From Chryseobacterium panacisoli (GTDB lineage: Bacteria; Bacteroidota; Bacteroidia; Flavobacteriales; Weeksellaceae): a DNA stretch of 64,000 bases. Made by a program: the position numbers and the translations under genes. The DNA lies in NCBI RefSeq assembly GCF_008274625.1, contig NZ_VTRU01000003.1, forward strand, positions 496,001-560,000. The letters are read 5' to 3'. Positions 8,738 through 17,275 of the stretch are shown here, piece by piece. Under the pieces are notes generated by a model. The model searched no databases, was not told where the DNA came from, and was given only the letters and a program-made list of their open reading frames with translations. Position 1 is the stretch's first letter. Each line of letters opens with the position of its first letter.

Positions 8738-10186
8738 TTAATCCAGTTTCCCGCCCAGTGCTTTAAACAGCAGGACGTTATTTCTGGTATTCTGATGCTG
8801 GAACTGTAATAAATCCAATTCAGCAGTCAGTTTGCTCTTCTGAGAGTTGATCAATTCAAAATAATTGGCATATCCTGTCAGGTAGAGATCGTTGGAAACC
8901 TCCACGCCACGATCAAGAAAACCTACTTCTTCTGATTTAAGTTTCAAAACTCGTTCATAGATCTTAGTCTGTTTCAGAATCGACTGCAGTTCGTTAAAAG
9001 CAGTTGTGATACTTTTCTGATAATTTAAAAAAGCAATTTCCTGCTCTTTACTTGCAATCTTGAATTCATATTTGAGCTGCCCTTTATTAAAAACGGGAAC
9101 CATTAATCCTCCTAATAATTGACCCGCCAGTGAGCTTGGTTTAAAGAATGTTTCGACGGAAAAAGAATTCAGTCCGAAACCTGCTCCAAGATCAATCTTG
9201 GGATAAAAAGCAGCTCTTGCCGCCTTCGCATCCGCCTGAGAAGCTTCCAGAACATAATAGTTGGCAGCTACATCCGGTCTGGAATGAATGACGTTTTCTA
9301 CATTGATGGTTTTATTCAAAACTTCCATATTGGTAGGCATAAGTGCTTTCCCGCGTTTTACATCTCCGCCGTAGCTTCCCGTTAGTGTAGTAATGGCCTG
9401 TTCTACAGTAACAATTTCTACCCTTATGTGTTCAATTTCTGCCAGCCAATTGTTATTTTGAGCTTTGAATTGCTGAACTGCCAATTCAGTAGCTTTACCA
9501 ACTTCCCGTTGTGCCAGAACAATTTCAAAGGCTCTTTGCTGAAGCTTATAGTTTTTCTGATAAATCGCAAGACGATTGTCCAGAGCAACCAGCTGATAAT
9601 ACAGATTGGCAATATCCGTAAAAAGCTCTACCTGTAATAATCTCAGTCCTTCTGTTGAAGCCAGAAACCTTTTCTGGGCAGCAATCTTTTTATTCTTAAG
9701 TTTTCCCCATGCATCAATTTCCCAGCTGCTTCTTGCCCCTACCCAGTAATTAGGGGTAAAATCCCTGTTGATTTTCTGATTTTCTGTAATATTAGGCGAA
9801 AGGTTGGTATCATAATTTCCAACGCCCTCCATCGTATATTTCCCGTAACGGTTGCCGGAAGCCTCTACTCCTACTTCAAGAGATGGAAGTAAGTCCATTT
9901 TTGATCTTTGAAGAAAACTGTTCGCAATTTCCACTCTTTGCTGGGCAATCTGAAAATCGGGATTAGCCTGAACCACTTTATCAAAAAGTTCAAGCAGCTG
10001 CGGATCTGTAAAATAAGCCTTCAGGTTGATCTGCTGAAACTCATCCGAAGTTTTTTTATCTGTTTTGATAACTTCCCCTGGTAATTCCTGAGCTTTTTTC
10101 AGTTCGGTTACTTTGGGAATTGCACAGGAAACCAGGCTCAGAGATGCAATTCCATACAATATATTTCTATGATTTAATCTTTTCAT
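8738..10186 (-). CDS. RND efflux outer-membrane factor (TolC/OprM-type lipoprotein)
   Basis: 482 aa from the start MKRLNHRNILYGIASLSLVSC, giving a lipobox with Cys21; a start 9 codons earlier is possible. Two OEP-type repeats of long amphipathic helices are visible, with the typical PDVAANYYVLEASQADAKAARAAF segment in the second half. The mature protein forms the trimeric outer-membrane duct that joins the adaptor and pump encoded just upstream. The start overlaps the end of the pump gene by 20 bp, so translation is probably coupled. Confidence 0.9.
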   Translation of the reverse strand: MKRLNHRNILYGIASLSLVSCAIPKVTELKKAQELPGEVIKTDKKTSDEFQQINLKAYFTDPQLLELFDKVVQANPDFQIAQQRVEIANSFLQRSKMDLLPSLEVGVEASGNRYGKYTMEGVGNYDTNLSPNITENQKINRDFTPNYWVGARSSWEIDAWGKLKNKKIAAQKRFLASTEGLRLLQVELFTDIANLYYQLVALDNRLAIYQKNYKLQQRAFEIVLAQREVGKATELAVQQFKAQNNNWLAEIEHIRVEIVTVEQAITTLTGSYGGDVKRGKALMPTNMEVLNKTINVENVIHSRPDVAANYYVLEASQADAKAARAAFYPKIDLGAGFGLNSFSVETFFKPSSLAGQLLGGLMVPVFNKGQLKYEFKIASKEQEIAFLNYQKSITTAFNELQSILKQTKIYERVLKLKSEEVGFLDRGVEVSNDLYLTGYANYFELINSQKSKLTAELDLLQFQHQNTRNNVLLFKALGGKLD

Positions 10187-13100
10187 CTTTCTTCTTATTT
10201 TCAAGTTTTGCAAAGAATATATACAGTCCCGGAATCACTATCAATCCGAAGATTGTTCCTATCAGCATTCCTCCTGCAGCTGCTGTACCAATGGAACGGT
10301 TACCGATTGCTCCAGCTCCTGAAGCAATACATAACGGAATAAGCCCTGCTACGAACGCAAAAGAGGTCATCAATATAGGTCTCAGACGCTGTCTGGCTCC
10401 TTCAATCGCTGCCGGAACGATATCATATCCCTGTTTATTTCTTGCCACCGCAAATTCTACGATCAGAATAGCATTTTTAGCCAAAAGCCCAATCAGCATT
10501 ACCAATGCTACCTGTGCATAAATATTATTATCCAATCCCATAAGTACCAATGCGATATAGGAACCGAAAATTCCCGTTGGAAGGCTTAATAATACCGGCA
10601 TCGGAAGAAGAAAACTTTCGTATTGAGCCGCCAGTAAAAGATAAACGAACAAAAGGCAGATCGCGAAGATGTAAACGGTCTGGTTTCCTGATAAGATCTC
10701 TTCTCTTGTCATCCCGGACCACTCAACATCAAATCCTCTTGGCAGCGTTTCTTTGGCAACACGTTCTACGGCAGCAATAGCATCTCCTGAGCTATAGCCG
10801 TCCGCAGGCTCTCCATTGATCATCGCTGACATATACATATTGTATCTCGTCAGTACTTCAGGTCCGTACACTTTTTCAATCGTGATGAAGGTAGAGAACG
10901 GAACCATTTCGCCTTTATCATTTTTTAAATATAAATTCAGAATGCTTTCAGGGGTATCTCTGTGCTCCGGACTTGCCTGTACCATCACTTTATACATCTG
11001 ACTGAAACGGATAAAATTTGTGGCATAATAAGATCCCAGCATGGTCTGTAATGTAGACATCGCATTGTCCACTGAAACTCCTTTCTTCGCTGCCATATCA
11101 TAATCCACATTGATCATGTATTGCGGGAAAGTAGCATCAAAACTGGTAAAAGTGTTCTGCAATTCAGGAGCTTCATTTAGTTTTTTAACAAAATCTTTGG
11201 TGATTTTATCCGTGTTCTCAATGGTTCCTCCGGTTCTGTCCAGCAAACGCAGTTCAAAACCACTGGTATTACCAAACCCGGGAACTGTTGGCGGAGCAAA
11301 AATCTCAATCTGGGCATCTGCTATGCTTTTTGTTTTGTCAGAAAGCTCCGTGATCAGATCATTCACTGAAATTTTTCTTTCTTTCCAGTCTTTAAGATTG
11401 ATCATCGCCATTCCGTAGGATGAACCTGCAATTTCCGTTACAATACTATAGCCTGCCAGGGTGGTCACGTTTTCTACTCCACTAATCTTCTTTGCAATAA
11501 CGGTCACTTCATCCAGCACTTTTTCAGTTCTTTCTACCGTTGCTCCCTGTGGAGTGGTCACACTTACATATACCATTCCCTGATCTTCCATGGGAATAAA
11601 CCCGGTTGGCAGGAATTTGCTGGTCACAAAAGTCAATCCAACAAATAAAAACAGCAGCCCAAAAGTAACTGTAGTTCTTGTCGCAAATTTTGATAAAATA
11701 CCTACATAGCCATTGGTCAACCTTTCAAAGCCTGTATTGAAACTCTGGAAAGCCCTGTCGATAATTGTTTTCTTCTTATCGTGATTGTGAGGTTTTAAAA
11801 TAATTGCACAAAGCGCCGGAGTAAGTGTCAATGCATTCACTCCGGAAATCACAATACTGATTGCCAACGTTAATGAAAACTGACGGTAAAATACACCTAC
11901 CGGACCATCAAGGAAGGCTACTGGAATAAATACGGCAGACATTACAATGGTAATTGCCACTACCGCTCCCGCAATTTCTTTGGTTGCACTAATCGTTGCA
12001 TCCATGGCATTCATCCCTTCTTCCATTTTCACGTGAACGGCTTCAACGACGACAATGGCATTATCAACCACAATTCCGATGGCAAGAACCAATGCGAAAA
12101 GAGTCAAGAGGTTAACTGAGAAATCGAGCATATTCATGAAGGCAAAGGTTCCTACCAATGCTACCGGAACAGCCAACACAGGAATCAAGGTGGAGCGCCA
12201 GTCCTGCAGGAAAATGAATACCACAATTCCTACCAGAATAAAGGCTTCGATAAGAGTTGTCAGTACCGCACTGATGGAAGCATCCAGGAATCTGGAAACA
12301 TCATAGGCCATATTATATTCCATTCCCGGTGGGAAGGATGTGATTTTTAGTTCTTCCATTTTAGCTTTTACGCTTTCAATAACCTCGGAAGCATTGGAAC
12401 CGGGACGTTGTTTCATCATAATGGATGCAGATGGTCTTCCGTCTGTTTTGGAAACCATTCCGTAGTTCATCGCTCCGAATTCAACTTTAGCAATATCTTT
12501 AAGCTTCAAAATTGTTCCGTCAACATCAGATCTGATGGGAACTTCTTCGTATTGTTTAGGCTCAAAAAACTTCCCTTTGTATTTGATCACATACTGAAGC
12601 TGGCTGGAAGTTTTTCCGGATGTCTCTCCCACTTTTCCCGGTGCTGCAGAAATATTCTGTTTTTGCAGGGATGTGATCACTTCATCCGCAGAAATATTGT
12701 AAGCCGCCATTTTCTGCGGATCCAGCCATACTCTCATTGAGTATTCTTTCTGTCCCATGATCTCGGCACGGCCTACTCCATCAATACGTTTCAACTCCTG
12801 AAGGACGTTAATATCCGTAAAGTTATAGATGAACTGTTCATCCTGGCCCGGATCTGTACTCGTGATATTGAGGTACATCAGCATACTGTTCACCTCTTTT
12901 TCAGTGGTAACTCCGGCCCTGATTACCTCTTCAGGAAGTTCGTCAAGAATGGTTGTAACCCTGTTCTGAACGTTTACCGCTGCTACATCAGGATCTGTTC
13001 CTACTTCAAAGAATACCTGAATAAGGGTAAGCCCATCATTGGAAGTAACTGTAGACATATACGTCATTCCCGGCACTCCATTGATTGCCCTTTCCAGAGG

Positions 13101-13295
13101 AAGAGCTACCGCATTGGCAGATACTTCGGCATTAGCTCCTGTATATTTTGCAGTAACGGTTACTGAAGGCGGTACGATGTCCGGAAACTGGGTAATAGGC
13201 ATCTTTAATAAAGCCATTATTCCCAGTAATACAAATAATATGGAAATAACCAACGAAAGAACCTTTCGTCTTATAAACATTTCTACCATAGTCAA
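10167..13295 (-). CDS. RND efflux pump, HAE1 family (AcrB/MexB-type)
   Basis: 1042 aa, normal for hydrophobe/amphiphile RND pumps. Twelve membrane helices in two halves, each followed by large periplasmic porter loops. MFIRRKVLSLVISILFVLLG is the first helix; the proton-relay helix reads AIGIVVDNAIVVVEAV, so the AcrB Asp407 equivalent is present while the Asp408 position is Asn; GLLAKNAILIVEF in TM10 carries the relay Lys. It exports drugs, bile salts or dyes by proton antiport. It sits between adaptor and outer-membrane factor in one operon. No repressor gene is adjacent, so control is unknown. Confidence 0.95.
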   Translation of the reverse strand: MTMVEMFIRRKVLSLVISILFVLLGIMALLKMPITQFPDIVPPSVTVTAKYTGANAEVSANAVALPLERAINGVPGMTYMSTVTSNDGLTLIQVFFEVGTDPDVAAVNVQNRVTTILDELPEEVIRAGVTTEKEVNSMLMYLNITSTDPGQDEQFIYNFTDINVLQELKRIDGVGRAEIMGQKEYSMRVWLDPQKMAAYNISADEVITSLQKQNISAAPGKVGETSGKTSSQLQYVIKYKGKFFEPKQYEEVPIRSDVDGTILKLKDIAKVEFGAMNYGMVSKTDGRPSASIMMKQRPGSNASEVIESVKAKMEELKITSFPPGMEYNMAYDVSRFLDASISAVLTTLIEAFILVGIVVFIFLQDWRSTLIPVLAVPVALVGTFAFMNMLDFSVNLLTLFALVLAIGIVVDNAIVVVEAVHVKMEEGMNAMDATISATKEIAGAVVAITIVMSAVFIPVAFLDGPVGVFYRQFSLTLAISIVISGVNALTLTPALCAIILKPHNHDKKKTIIDRAFQSFNTGFERLTNGYVGILSKFATRTTVTFGLLFLFVGLTFVTSKFLPTGFIPMEDQGMVYVSVTTPQGATVERTEKVLDEVTVIAKKISGVENVTTLAGYSIVTEIAGSSYGMAMINLKDWKERKISVNDLITELSDKTKSIADAQIEIFAPPTVPGFGNTSGFELRLLDRTGGTIENTDKITKDFVKKLNEAPELQNTFTSFDATFPQYMINVDYDMAAKKGVSVDNAMSTLQTMLGSYYATNFIRFSQMYKVMVQASPEHRDTPESILNLYLKNDKGEMVPFSTFITIEKVYGPEVLTRYNMYMSAMINGEPADGYSSGDAIAAVERVAKETLPRGFDVEWSGMTREEILSGNQTVYIFAICLLFVYLLLAAQYESFLLPMPVLLSLPTGIFGSYIALVLMGLDNNIYAQVALVMLIGLLAKNAILIVEFAVARNKQGYDIVPAAIEGARQRLRPILMTSFAFVAGLIPLCIASGAGAIGNRSIGTAAAGGMLIGTIFGLIVIPGLYIFFAKLENKKKDEKIKS

Positions 13296-13317
13296 TAGAT
13301 TTAAAGATTATGAAAGG

Positions 13318-14406
13318 TTAATACTTCTTTTTGATTTTGATGATATCACCATCTTTCAAAGACTGAGTCCCTTCATAAATGATTAAATCTCCTTTTTTAA
13401 GACCGTTTTCTACCATATAAGAATCCCTTAAGGTAGTTCCGATCTTAATACTGGTCATTTTCACTTTATTCTGTTTATCCACAACAAAAACATAGGTCTT
13501 ATCCTGGATGGAGAAGGTAGATTTTTGTGGGATAAGAATAGCATTATTCTGTTGTTCAGAAATAATAAGTTTCCCGGAAGTACCATGCTTGATCAGACGG
13601 TCCGGATTCGGGAACAGTACTTTATAACGAATGGAACCCGTGGCTCTGTCAATTTCCCCTTCAGCAGTTTTCAAAGCTCCGTTGAACTGATAATTAACTC
13701 CGTTAGGTAGAGTCAGTTCGATCTTTTGATGACTTCCGATCTTATCATTGGCTAAAAGCTCAAAATAAAGATTTTCAGGAATGGAGAAATACGCATATAC
13801 TTCATTCAATTGGGAAAGCGTGGTTAATAATGTACCATTTTCTACCAGACTTCCGTCTTTATGGGGAATCACGTCAATTACCCCATCAAAGGGTGCCGTG
13901 ATCTTTGTAAAGCTTATTTTCTGAAGAACCGTTCTCTTTTCTGCATCGGCAAAAGCATGTTTTGCTTTAGCGGAAGACAATTTTGCCTTCACCATTTCCA
14001 GCTCATTATTGGCAACAAATTTTTTAGCATGAAGACTCTGAATCTGTTTCAGTTCCACTTCTGCAATACGGACATCTGCTTCAGTCTGCTTTAATGTTGC
14101 ATTGGCTTTCAGAAGTTCCATCTGAAGTTCAGCATCATTGATTTTAAATAAAGCCTGTCCCTGGTGCACAAACTGTCCCTCGTTTACATAAATATGCTGT
14201 ATAATACCTCCGATTCTGGAACGCATTTCAACATTCTTTTTAGCCTGGATATCGGTGACAAACTGATTGCTCACCAATGTATCTTTTTCTTTGATTTCCA
14301 GTACGGGAACTTCTTTGTCTTTTTTATTATTTTTCTCCTTGTCTTTACTGCATGACACAGCGAATAATGTTGCCATAAGGCAAATTATTACAGTTTTAAA
14401 ATACAT
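13318..14406 (-). CDS. RND efflux periplasmic adaptor (membrane fusion protein), lipoprotein
   Basis: 362 aa with a lipobox ending at Cys19 (ATLFAVSC), then a charged linker (KDKEKNNKKDKE). The biotinyl-lipoyl half-motifs are GGIIQHIYVNEGQFVHQGQALF and ITAPFDGVIDVIPHKDGSLVENG, which flank a helical hairpin (about residues 100-165); a beta-barrel and membrane-proximal domain follow. It links the inner-membrane pump to the outer-membrane duct. First pump component of the operon, 22 bp from the RND gene. Confidence 0.9.
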   Translation of the reverse strand: MYFKTVIICLMATLFAVSCSKDKEKNNKKDKEVPVLEIKEKDTLVSNQFVTDIQAKKNVEMRSRIGGIIQHIYVNEGQFVHQGQALFKINDAELQMELLKANATLKQTEADVRIAEVELKQIQSLHAKKFVANNELEMVKAKLSSAKAKHAFADAEKRTVLQKISFTKITAPFDGVIDVIPHKDGSLVENGTLLTTLSQLNEVYAYFSIPENLYFELLANDKIGSHQKIELTLPNGVNYQFNGALKTAEGEIDRATGSIRYKVLFPNPDRLIKHGTSGKLIISEQQNNAILIPQKSTFSIQDKTYVFVVDKQNKVKMTSIKIGTTLRDSYMVENGLKKGDLIIYEGTQSLKDGDIIKIKKKY

Positions 14407-14465
14407 TTTTAAATGTTTAAGTTATAAATTTCCGTTAAAATGATTTGGTATTCAGAAACTTAAAC

Positions 14466-14798
14466 CTAGTATAGCTGGAGGAGATGGAGAAAGGATTTAA
14501 CTCCACAAATAGTAGATACAGCAATCTCCGGAAGGGTGATTTTTGGAATAACTTTTAAAATTCCTGAAAAATCTGCAATTGCGGGATCATTTTTTTTGAC
14601 GGAGTGTTTTACAATTTTGGCAGCAGCAGGCAATGCATGCGTGTTCATGTCTGCCTCTTCATAAACATCCAGAAGATGAATATTGGTTACATGGGGAACA
14701 TGAGGGATATTCTGCAACGATTTTTCCGCCCAATTCGAATTGAAAAGGGTAAAAACCAGCATGATATAAAATAAGAAAAATGACCTCAGACCTGCCAT
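14466..14798 (-). CDS. Small secreted or anchored protein at the head of the efflux operon (unknown)
   Basis: 110 aa. Residues 3-18 are a hydrophobic signal or anchor (GLRSFFLFYIMLVFTLF). The rest is mostly polar, with a His-containing stretch (NIPHVPHVTNIHLLDVYEEADMNTHALP) and no recognisable domain. It ends 59 bp before the adaptor gene on the same strand, and no terminator separates them, so it is probably cotranscribed. A real gene is likely because the only good -7 box for the operon lies just upstream of it. Function unknown; a periplasmic sensor or metal-binding helper is possible but speculative. Confidence 0.5.
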   Translation of the reverse strand: MAGLRSFFLFYIMLVFTLFNSNWAEKSLQNIPHVPHVTNIHLLDVYEEADMNTHALPAAAKIVKHSVKKNDPAIADFSGILKVIPKITLPEIAVSTICGVKSFLHLLQLY

Positions 14799-14842
14799 GT
14801 CAACCAGAACACATTAGTTTTTTAGTAAAAACGATATTCCTG

Positions 14843-14850
14843 CAAAAATA
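14843..14850 (-). promoter_or_regulatory. -7 element of the efflux operon
   Basis: TATTTTTG on the minus strand (first base 14850) matches TAnnTTTG, 44 bp upstream of the ATG at 14798. No good -33 box is visible. An inverted repeat lies 62 bp further upstream. Confidence 0.5.
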
Positions 14851-14911
14851 GGGATTTCTACTGGGAAATCTGGTCACTGAACTGTTAAAAAAACTTAAAC
14901 AATAGATGAAT

Positions 14912-14930
14912 AATTCCAATTGTTGGAATT
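14912..14930. repeat. Inverted repeat upstream of efflux operon
   Basis: AATTCCAA and TTGGAATT, perfect 8-bp arms around TTG. It lies upstream of the efflux -7 element and could be an operator; there is no T run typical of a terminator. Confidence 0.45.
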
Positions 14931-14931
14931 T

Positions 14932-14952
14932 AGATTCCTATGGGATGACAAA
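14932..14952 (-). repeat. Dispersed repeat, TTTGTCATTCCGTAGGA-type, copy 1
   Basis: Reads AGATTCCTATGGGATGACAAA on the plus strand, the near-complement (about 18 of 21) of the segment at 47326-47346. Intergenic. Confidence 0.5.
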
Positions 14953-15010
14953 CAGAATGTTAGACTTATCCATAGTTTTTGTCATTTGTGGAAATCTGGA
15001 TAAAATTAGG

Positions 15011-15076
15011 TTTAGGCTAAAGTCAATGAAATTTTGATTATTATTTTAAACGGGCTAAAGCCCGTTCCTATTGAAT
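15011..15076 (+). repeat. REPIN-like doublet, copy A
   Basis: Two GGCTAAAG-centred palindromes about 40 bp apart. The first is partial (TTTAGGCTAAAGTC); the second is a perfect 7-bp stem, AACGGGC-TAAA-GCCCGTT (15049-15066), followed by CCTATTGAAT. It lies against the 3' end of the SRPBCC gene. Related copies are at 51574, 53460 and, partly, 59517. Confidence 0.65.
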
Positions 15077-15078
15077 GA

Positions 15079-15531
15079 TTAAAACAATTTACTAAGTACC
15101 CGAAAACGGTAATCAAAGATATGTTCCAGTTTCTTTTTAACGAAAAGACGATGTGCAATTTCACCTAAAATACCCATCGGAAGTTCATAATCTATGGTAT
15201 CTCTCATCAGAACACCTTCTTCATTGGGAATAAATTCATGATGGTGGTTCCATAGTTTGTACGGGCCTTTTTTCTGGAAATCAATAAAGCTTTTTTGAAA
15301 ATCGACGTGGGTGATCTCTGTCTGCCATTTCATTTTAATCCCAAACAATGGGGAAACGTAATAGTCGATAAGCATTCCTTCATAGATTTCATCTTCTTCC
15401 ATTTCCGTCAATACAATAAAGCCCATGTCTTTCGGAGTAATTTCTGAAAGGTTGTTGGCTGAAGAAAAGAATTTCCAGGCGGTTTCTATATCACAATTGA
15501 GCTGTTGTTCGCGGAAAAGCGTATGTTTCAT
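15079..15531 (-). CDS. SRPBCC family protein (START-like ligand-binding fold)
   Basis: 150 aa, cytoplasmic, no signal peptide. The pattern is that of the polyketide-cyclase/SRPBCC superfamily: an N-terminal strand and helix (CDIETAWKFFSSANNLSEITP), central antiparallel strands (LFGIKMKWQTEITHVDF), and a long C-terminal helix with LGEIAHRLFVKKKLEHIFDYR. Close relatives are sometimes named cell division inhibitor SulA-like without evidence. Ligand unknown. Monocistronic. Confidence 0.8.
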   Translation of the reverse strand: MKHTLFREQQLNCDIETAWKFFSSANNLSEITPKDMGFIVLTEMEEDEIYEGMLIDYYVSPLFGIKMKWQTEITHVDFQKSFIDFQKKGPYKLWNHHHEFIPNEEGVLMRDTIDYELPMGILGEIAHRLFVKKKLEHIFDYRFRVLSKLF

Positions 15532-15582
15532 AAGGTGAGATCAATTTACATGATGGTTACAAAACAAATGTATAACAAAGAT

Positions 15583-16230
15583 TTAATTATATATCCACAT
15601 CAGAACGGGTTTCTTTGAGTATTGAATCATCGGATCAATTTCTTTCATGGCATTGTTGGAAATGGTAGGACAGCCCCATCCTTCGGGAGATCCTTTTGGA
15701 AAGACTTCATCATCACTCATCATATTCCAGGAATGAAAGACAATAAATCTTTTCAAAGCATTGCTATTGGTTTCTTCAAGGCCGTGCATCAGGTATTTGA
15801 TATTGATTCCCCAGTCGCTGTACCCTCTTCCTTCAAGCTTATATTTTCCTAAAGAAGAAAGGTGGCTTCCATCCTCATTACTGAATCCCGGATTTGCTTT
15901 AGAATCGTCTTTACTCCATGAATTGGAACCACAGCCATGGCCCACCAGATATTTTTTGGAGATCTTATTATTTTTAAAATCCCAGACAAAAAAGCGCTTT
16001 ACTCCGGAGTGGAGGCTCATATCTATAAGAATACAGAAATCATTGTTAAGATTCTTTGAATTACAGAATGTCAACGCTTCTCCAACTTTTATTCTCATCC
16101 TGGAAAGGTCAGCATCAGGTTTCTTCTCGGCCACCACAGGTATTTCAGCAGTATGGATGATACTGTCTTTTTTTGTCTGCGAACATGAACATAACCAAAG
16201 CACAATGAAAAACAGAAAAATATTCTTCAT
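15583..16230 (-). CDS. Murein L,D-transpeptidase catalytic-domain-like lipoprotein (YkuD_2 type)
   Basis: 215 aa; signal peptide with lipobox LCSC (Cys16). The core contains YLVGHGCGSNSW, IVFHSWNMMSDDEVFP and SPEGWGCPTIS; the His and Cys of the last two fit the H...S-x-G-C catalytic pattern of the YkuD_2 group. Such proteins are predicted to form or edit 3-3 cross-links in peptidoglycan, but the group is poorly studied. Its start is 3 bp from the end of the upstream TIGR02117-like gene, so the two are cotranscribed. Confidence 0.8.
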   Translation of the reverse strand: MKNIFLFFIVLWLCSCSQTKKDSIIHTAEIPVVAEKKPDADLSRMRIKVGEALTFCNSKNLNNDFCILIDMSLHSGVKRFFVWDFKNNKISKKYLVGHGCGSNSWSKDDSKANPGFSNEDGSHLSSLGKYKLEGRGYSDWGINIKYLMHGLEETNSNALKRFIVFHSWNMMSDDEVFPKGSPEGWGCPTISNNAMKEIDPMIQYSKKPVLMWIYN

Positions 16231-16233
16231 GAA

Positions 16234-16917
16234 TTATTTATAGTGCTGAAAAATTCCGAAATCTGACGGAGTCCAAAGTGCAGCTTTCTGCCCTGCAGCC
16301 TTTAAAGCATTATTTGACCATGTATTGCAGGTGTAAAGAAAGCTGTAGGTCCCTTTTGCGTCATAAAAGGCATCATTATCACTATATACAGCGTTTGTAG
16401 GAATCAGCATGAAGTTACCGTTCCGATCTCTGTCAAATTTATCTTCTACAAATTTTACCAAATTCTCATACTGGCTTCTGCTGATCATAATCATTTTACA
16501 GTCGTCTCCTTCTTTCATTGTATTATAATAAGTACAGTGCATGGCGGAATCACTTAGCCAGAATGCAGCTTTCACAGCGGTTGAAAATTTCAGGTCAGCC
16601 CAGGTAGGTGTATCAAGATAGAATCCTTTATCGCCCCAGCCTATTCCGATATACTGATAATCTGTTTTTTTTGATTTTGTATTGGCAAAAGGAATTTTCT
16701 GACTCCAGTCCTGAAGATCATTTTTTACAGGCATTACTATATCGGTATGTACTCCGTTGGTATAAATATAAATCGGAACCTCCTTCTTCTGCCCATCATT
16801 TTTAGCAGACACCGGAATATAGGGAATGAGTAACCCTAGGATTACATAAATCACTACAATTCCTAAAATAATTCCTACCACTTTCAGGAGATACATTAAT
16901 ATAGTTTTCACAGTCAT
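16234..16917 (-). CDS. TIGR02117/DUF2459-like membrane-anchored protein
   Basis: 227 aa with an N-terminal membrane anchor (about residues 10-32), then a periplasmic domain. Family marks are TNGVHTDIVMPV, YIGIGWGDKGFYLDTPTWADL and YTCNTWSNNALKAAG near the C-terminus. The conserved His, Cys and Asn suggest a papain-like/NlpC fold, but no enzyme activity is established for the family. Pairing with an L,D-transpeptidase-like gene in the same operon points to cell-wall work. Confidence 0.8.
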   Translation of the reverse strand: MTVKTILMYLLKVVGIILGIVVIYVILGLLIPYIPVSAKNDGQKKEVPIYIYTNGVHTDIVMPVKNDLQDWSQKIPFANTKSKKTDYQYIGIGWGDKGFYLDTPTWADLKFSTAVKAAFWLSDSAMHCTYYNTMKEGDDCKMIMISRSQYENLVKFVEDKFDRDRNGNFMLIPTNAVYSDNDAFYDAKGTYSFLYTCNTWSNNALKAAGQKAALWTPSDFGIFQHYK

Positions 16918-16956
16918 GTTTTAATAAAATTTAATCTTTAATTTTTAGTAAAAGTA

Positions 16957-16987
16957 TTTGTTTTAATCGAAAAAATGGCTATATTTA
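16957..16987 (+). promoter_or_regulatory. Promoter of the 26-codon mini-gene
   Basis: TTTG (16957-16960), exactly 19 bp spacing, then TATATTTA (16980-16987): one of the best promoter matches in the window. The ATG of the small ORF is 20 bp downstream of the -7 element. Confidence 0.75.
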
Positions 16988-17007
16988 GTTACGAAATATT
17001 CACAAAT

Positions 17008-17088
17008 ATGCGTAAAACTATCAAATCCCAAAAAAGATTTAAAGTAAGAGTAAAAACTGCTCCTAAAAGAATACAAAAAAAACGTTGA
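17008..17088 (+). CDS. 26-aa strongly basic mini-protein (unknown)
   Basis: An ATG at 17008 opens 26 codons ending in TGA at 17088. Thirteen of 26 residues are Lys or Arg, the sequence starts MRKTIKSQKRF and ends in KRIQKKR, and there is no acidic residue. It has its own promoter with ideal spacing and a strong terminator that overlaps its stop codon, so the transcript is only about 130 nt and devoted to this ORF. Composition and size recall small ribosomal or RNA-binding proteins (as with bTHX or bL36), but no family is recognised. Alternatively the RNA itself is the product. Confidence 0.6.
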   Translation: MRKTIKSQKRFKVRVKTAPKRIQKKR

Positions 17089-17127
17089 TTTTCGGTGAGA
17101 TTCTGATCTCCTGAAAATCAATTTTTC
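17085..17127 (+). terminator. Terminator overlapping the mini-gene stop codon
   Basis: Outer stem TTGATTTTC/GAAAATCAA (17085-17093, 17113-17121) is perfect and continues inward as GGTGAGAT/ATCTCC. Followed by TTTTTCTTT. Confidence 0.85.
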
Positions 17128-17275
17128 TTTATAGGAAAGGCTTTTCAAGAAACTTATTGATGTAAATCTTTACCTCCTTAAAGCTAAAAATTTAAGGAAT
17201 GGTCGACTATCAGCTCTGGTTTGGAACTATAAAAAATTCCAAAAGAGGAATTGTCACCACAAGTTCAGAGAAAAA

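Noticed and set aside
10120..10521. 133-codon frame opposite the RND pump gene
   Set aside because: Shadow of the strongly conserved pump gene; no start context or family match.
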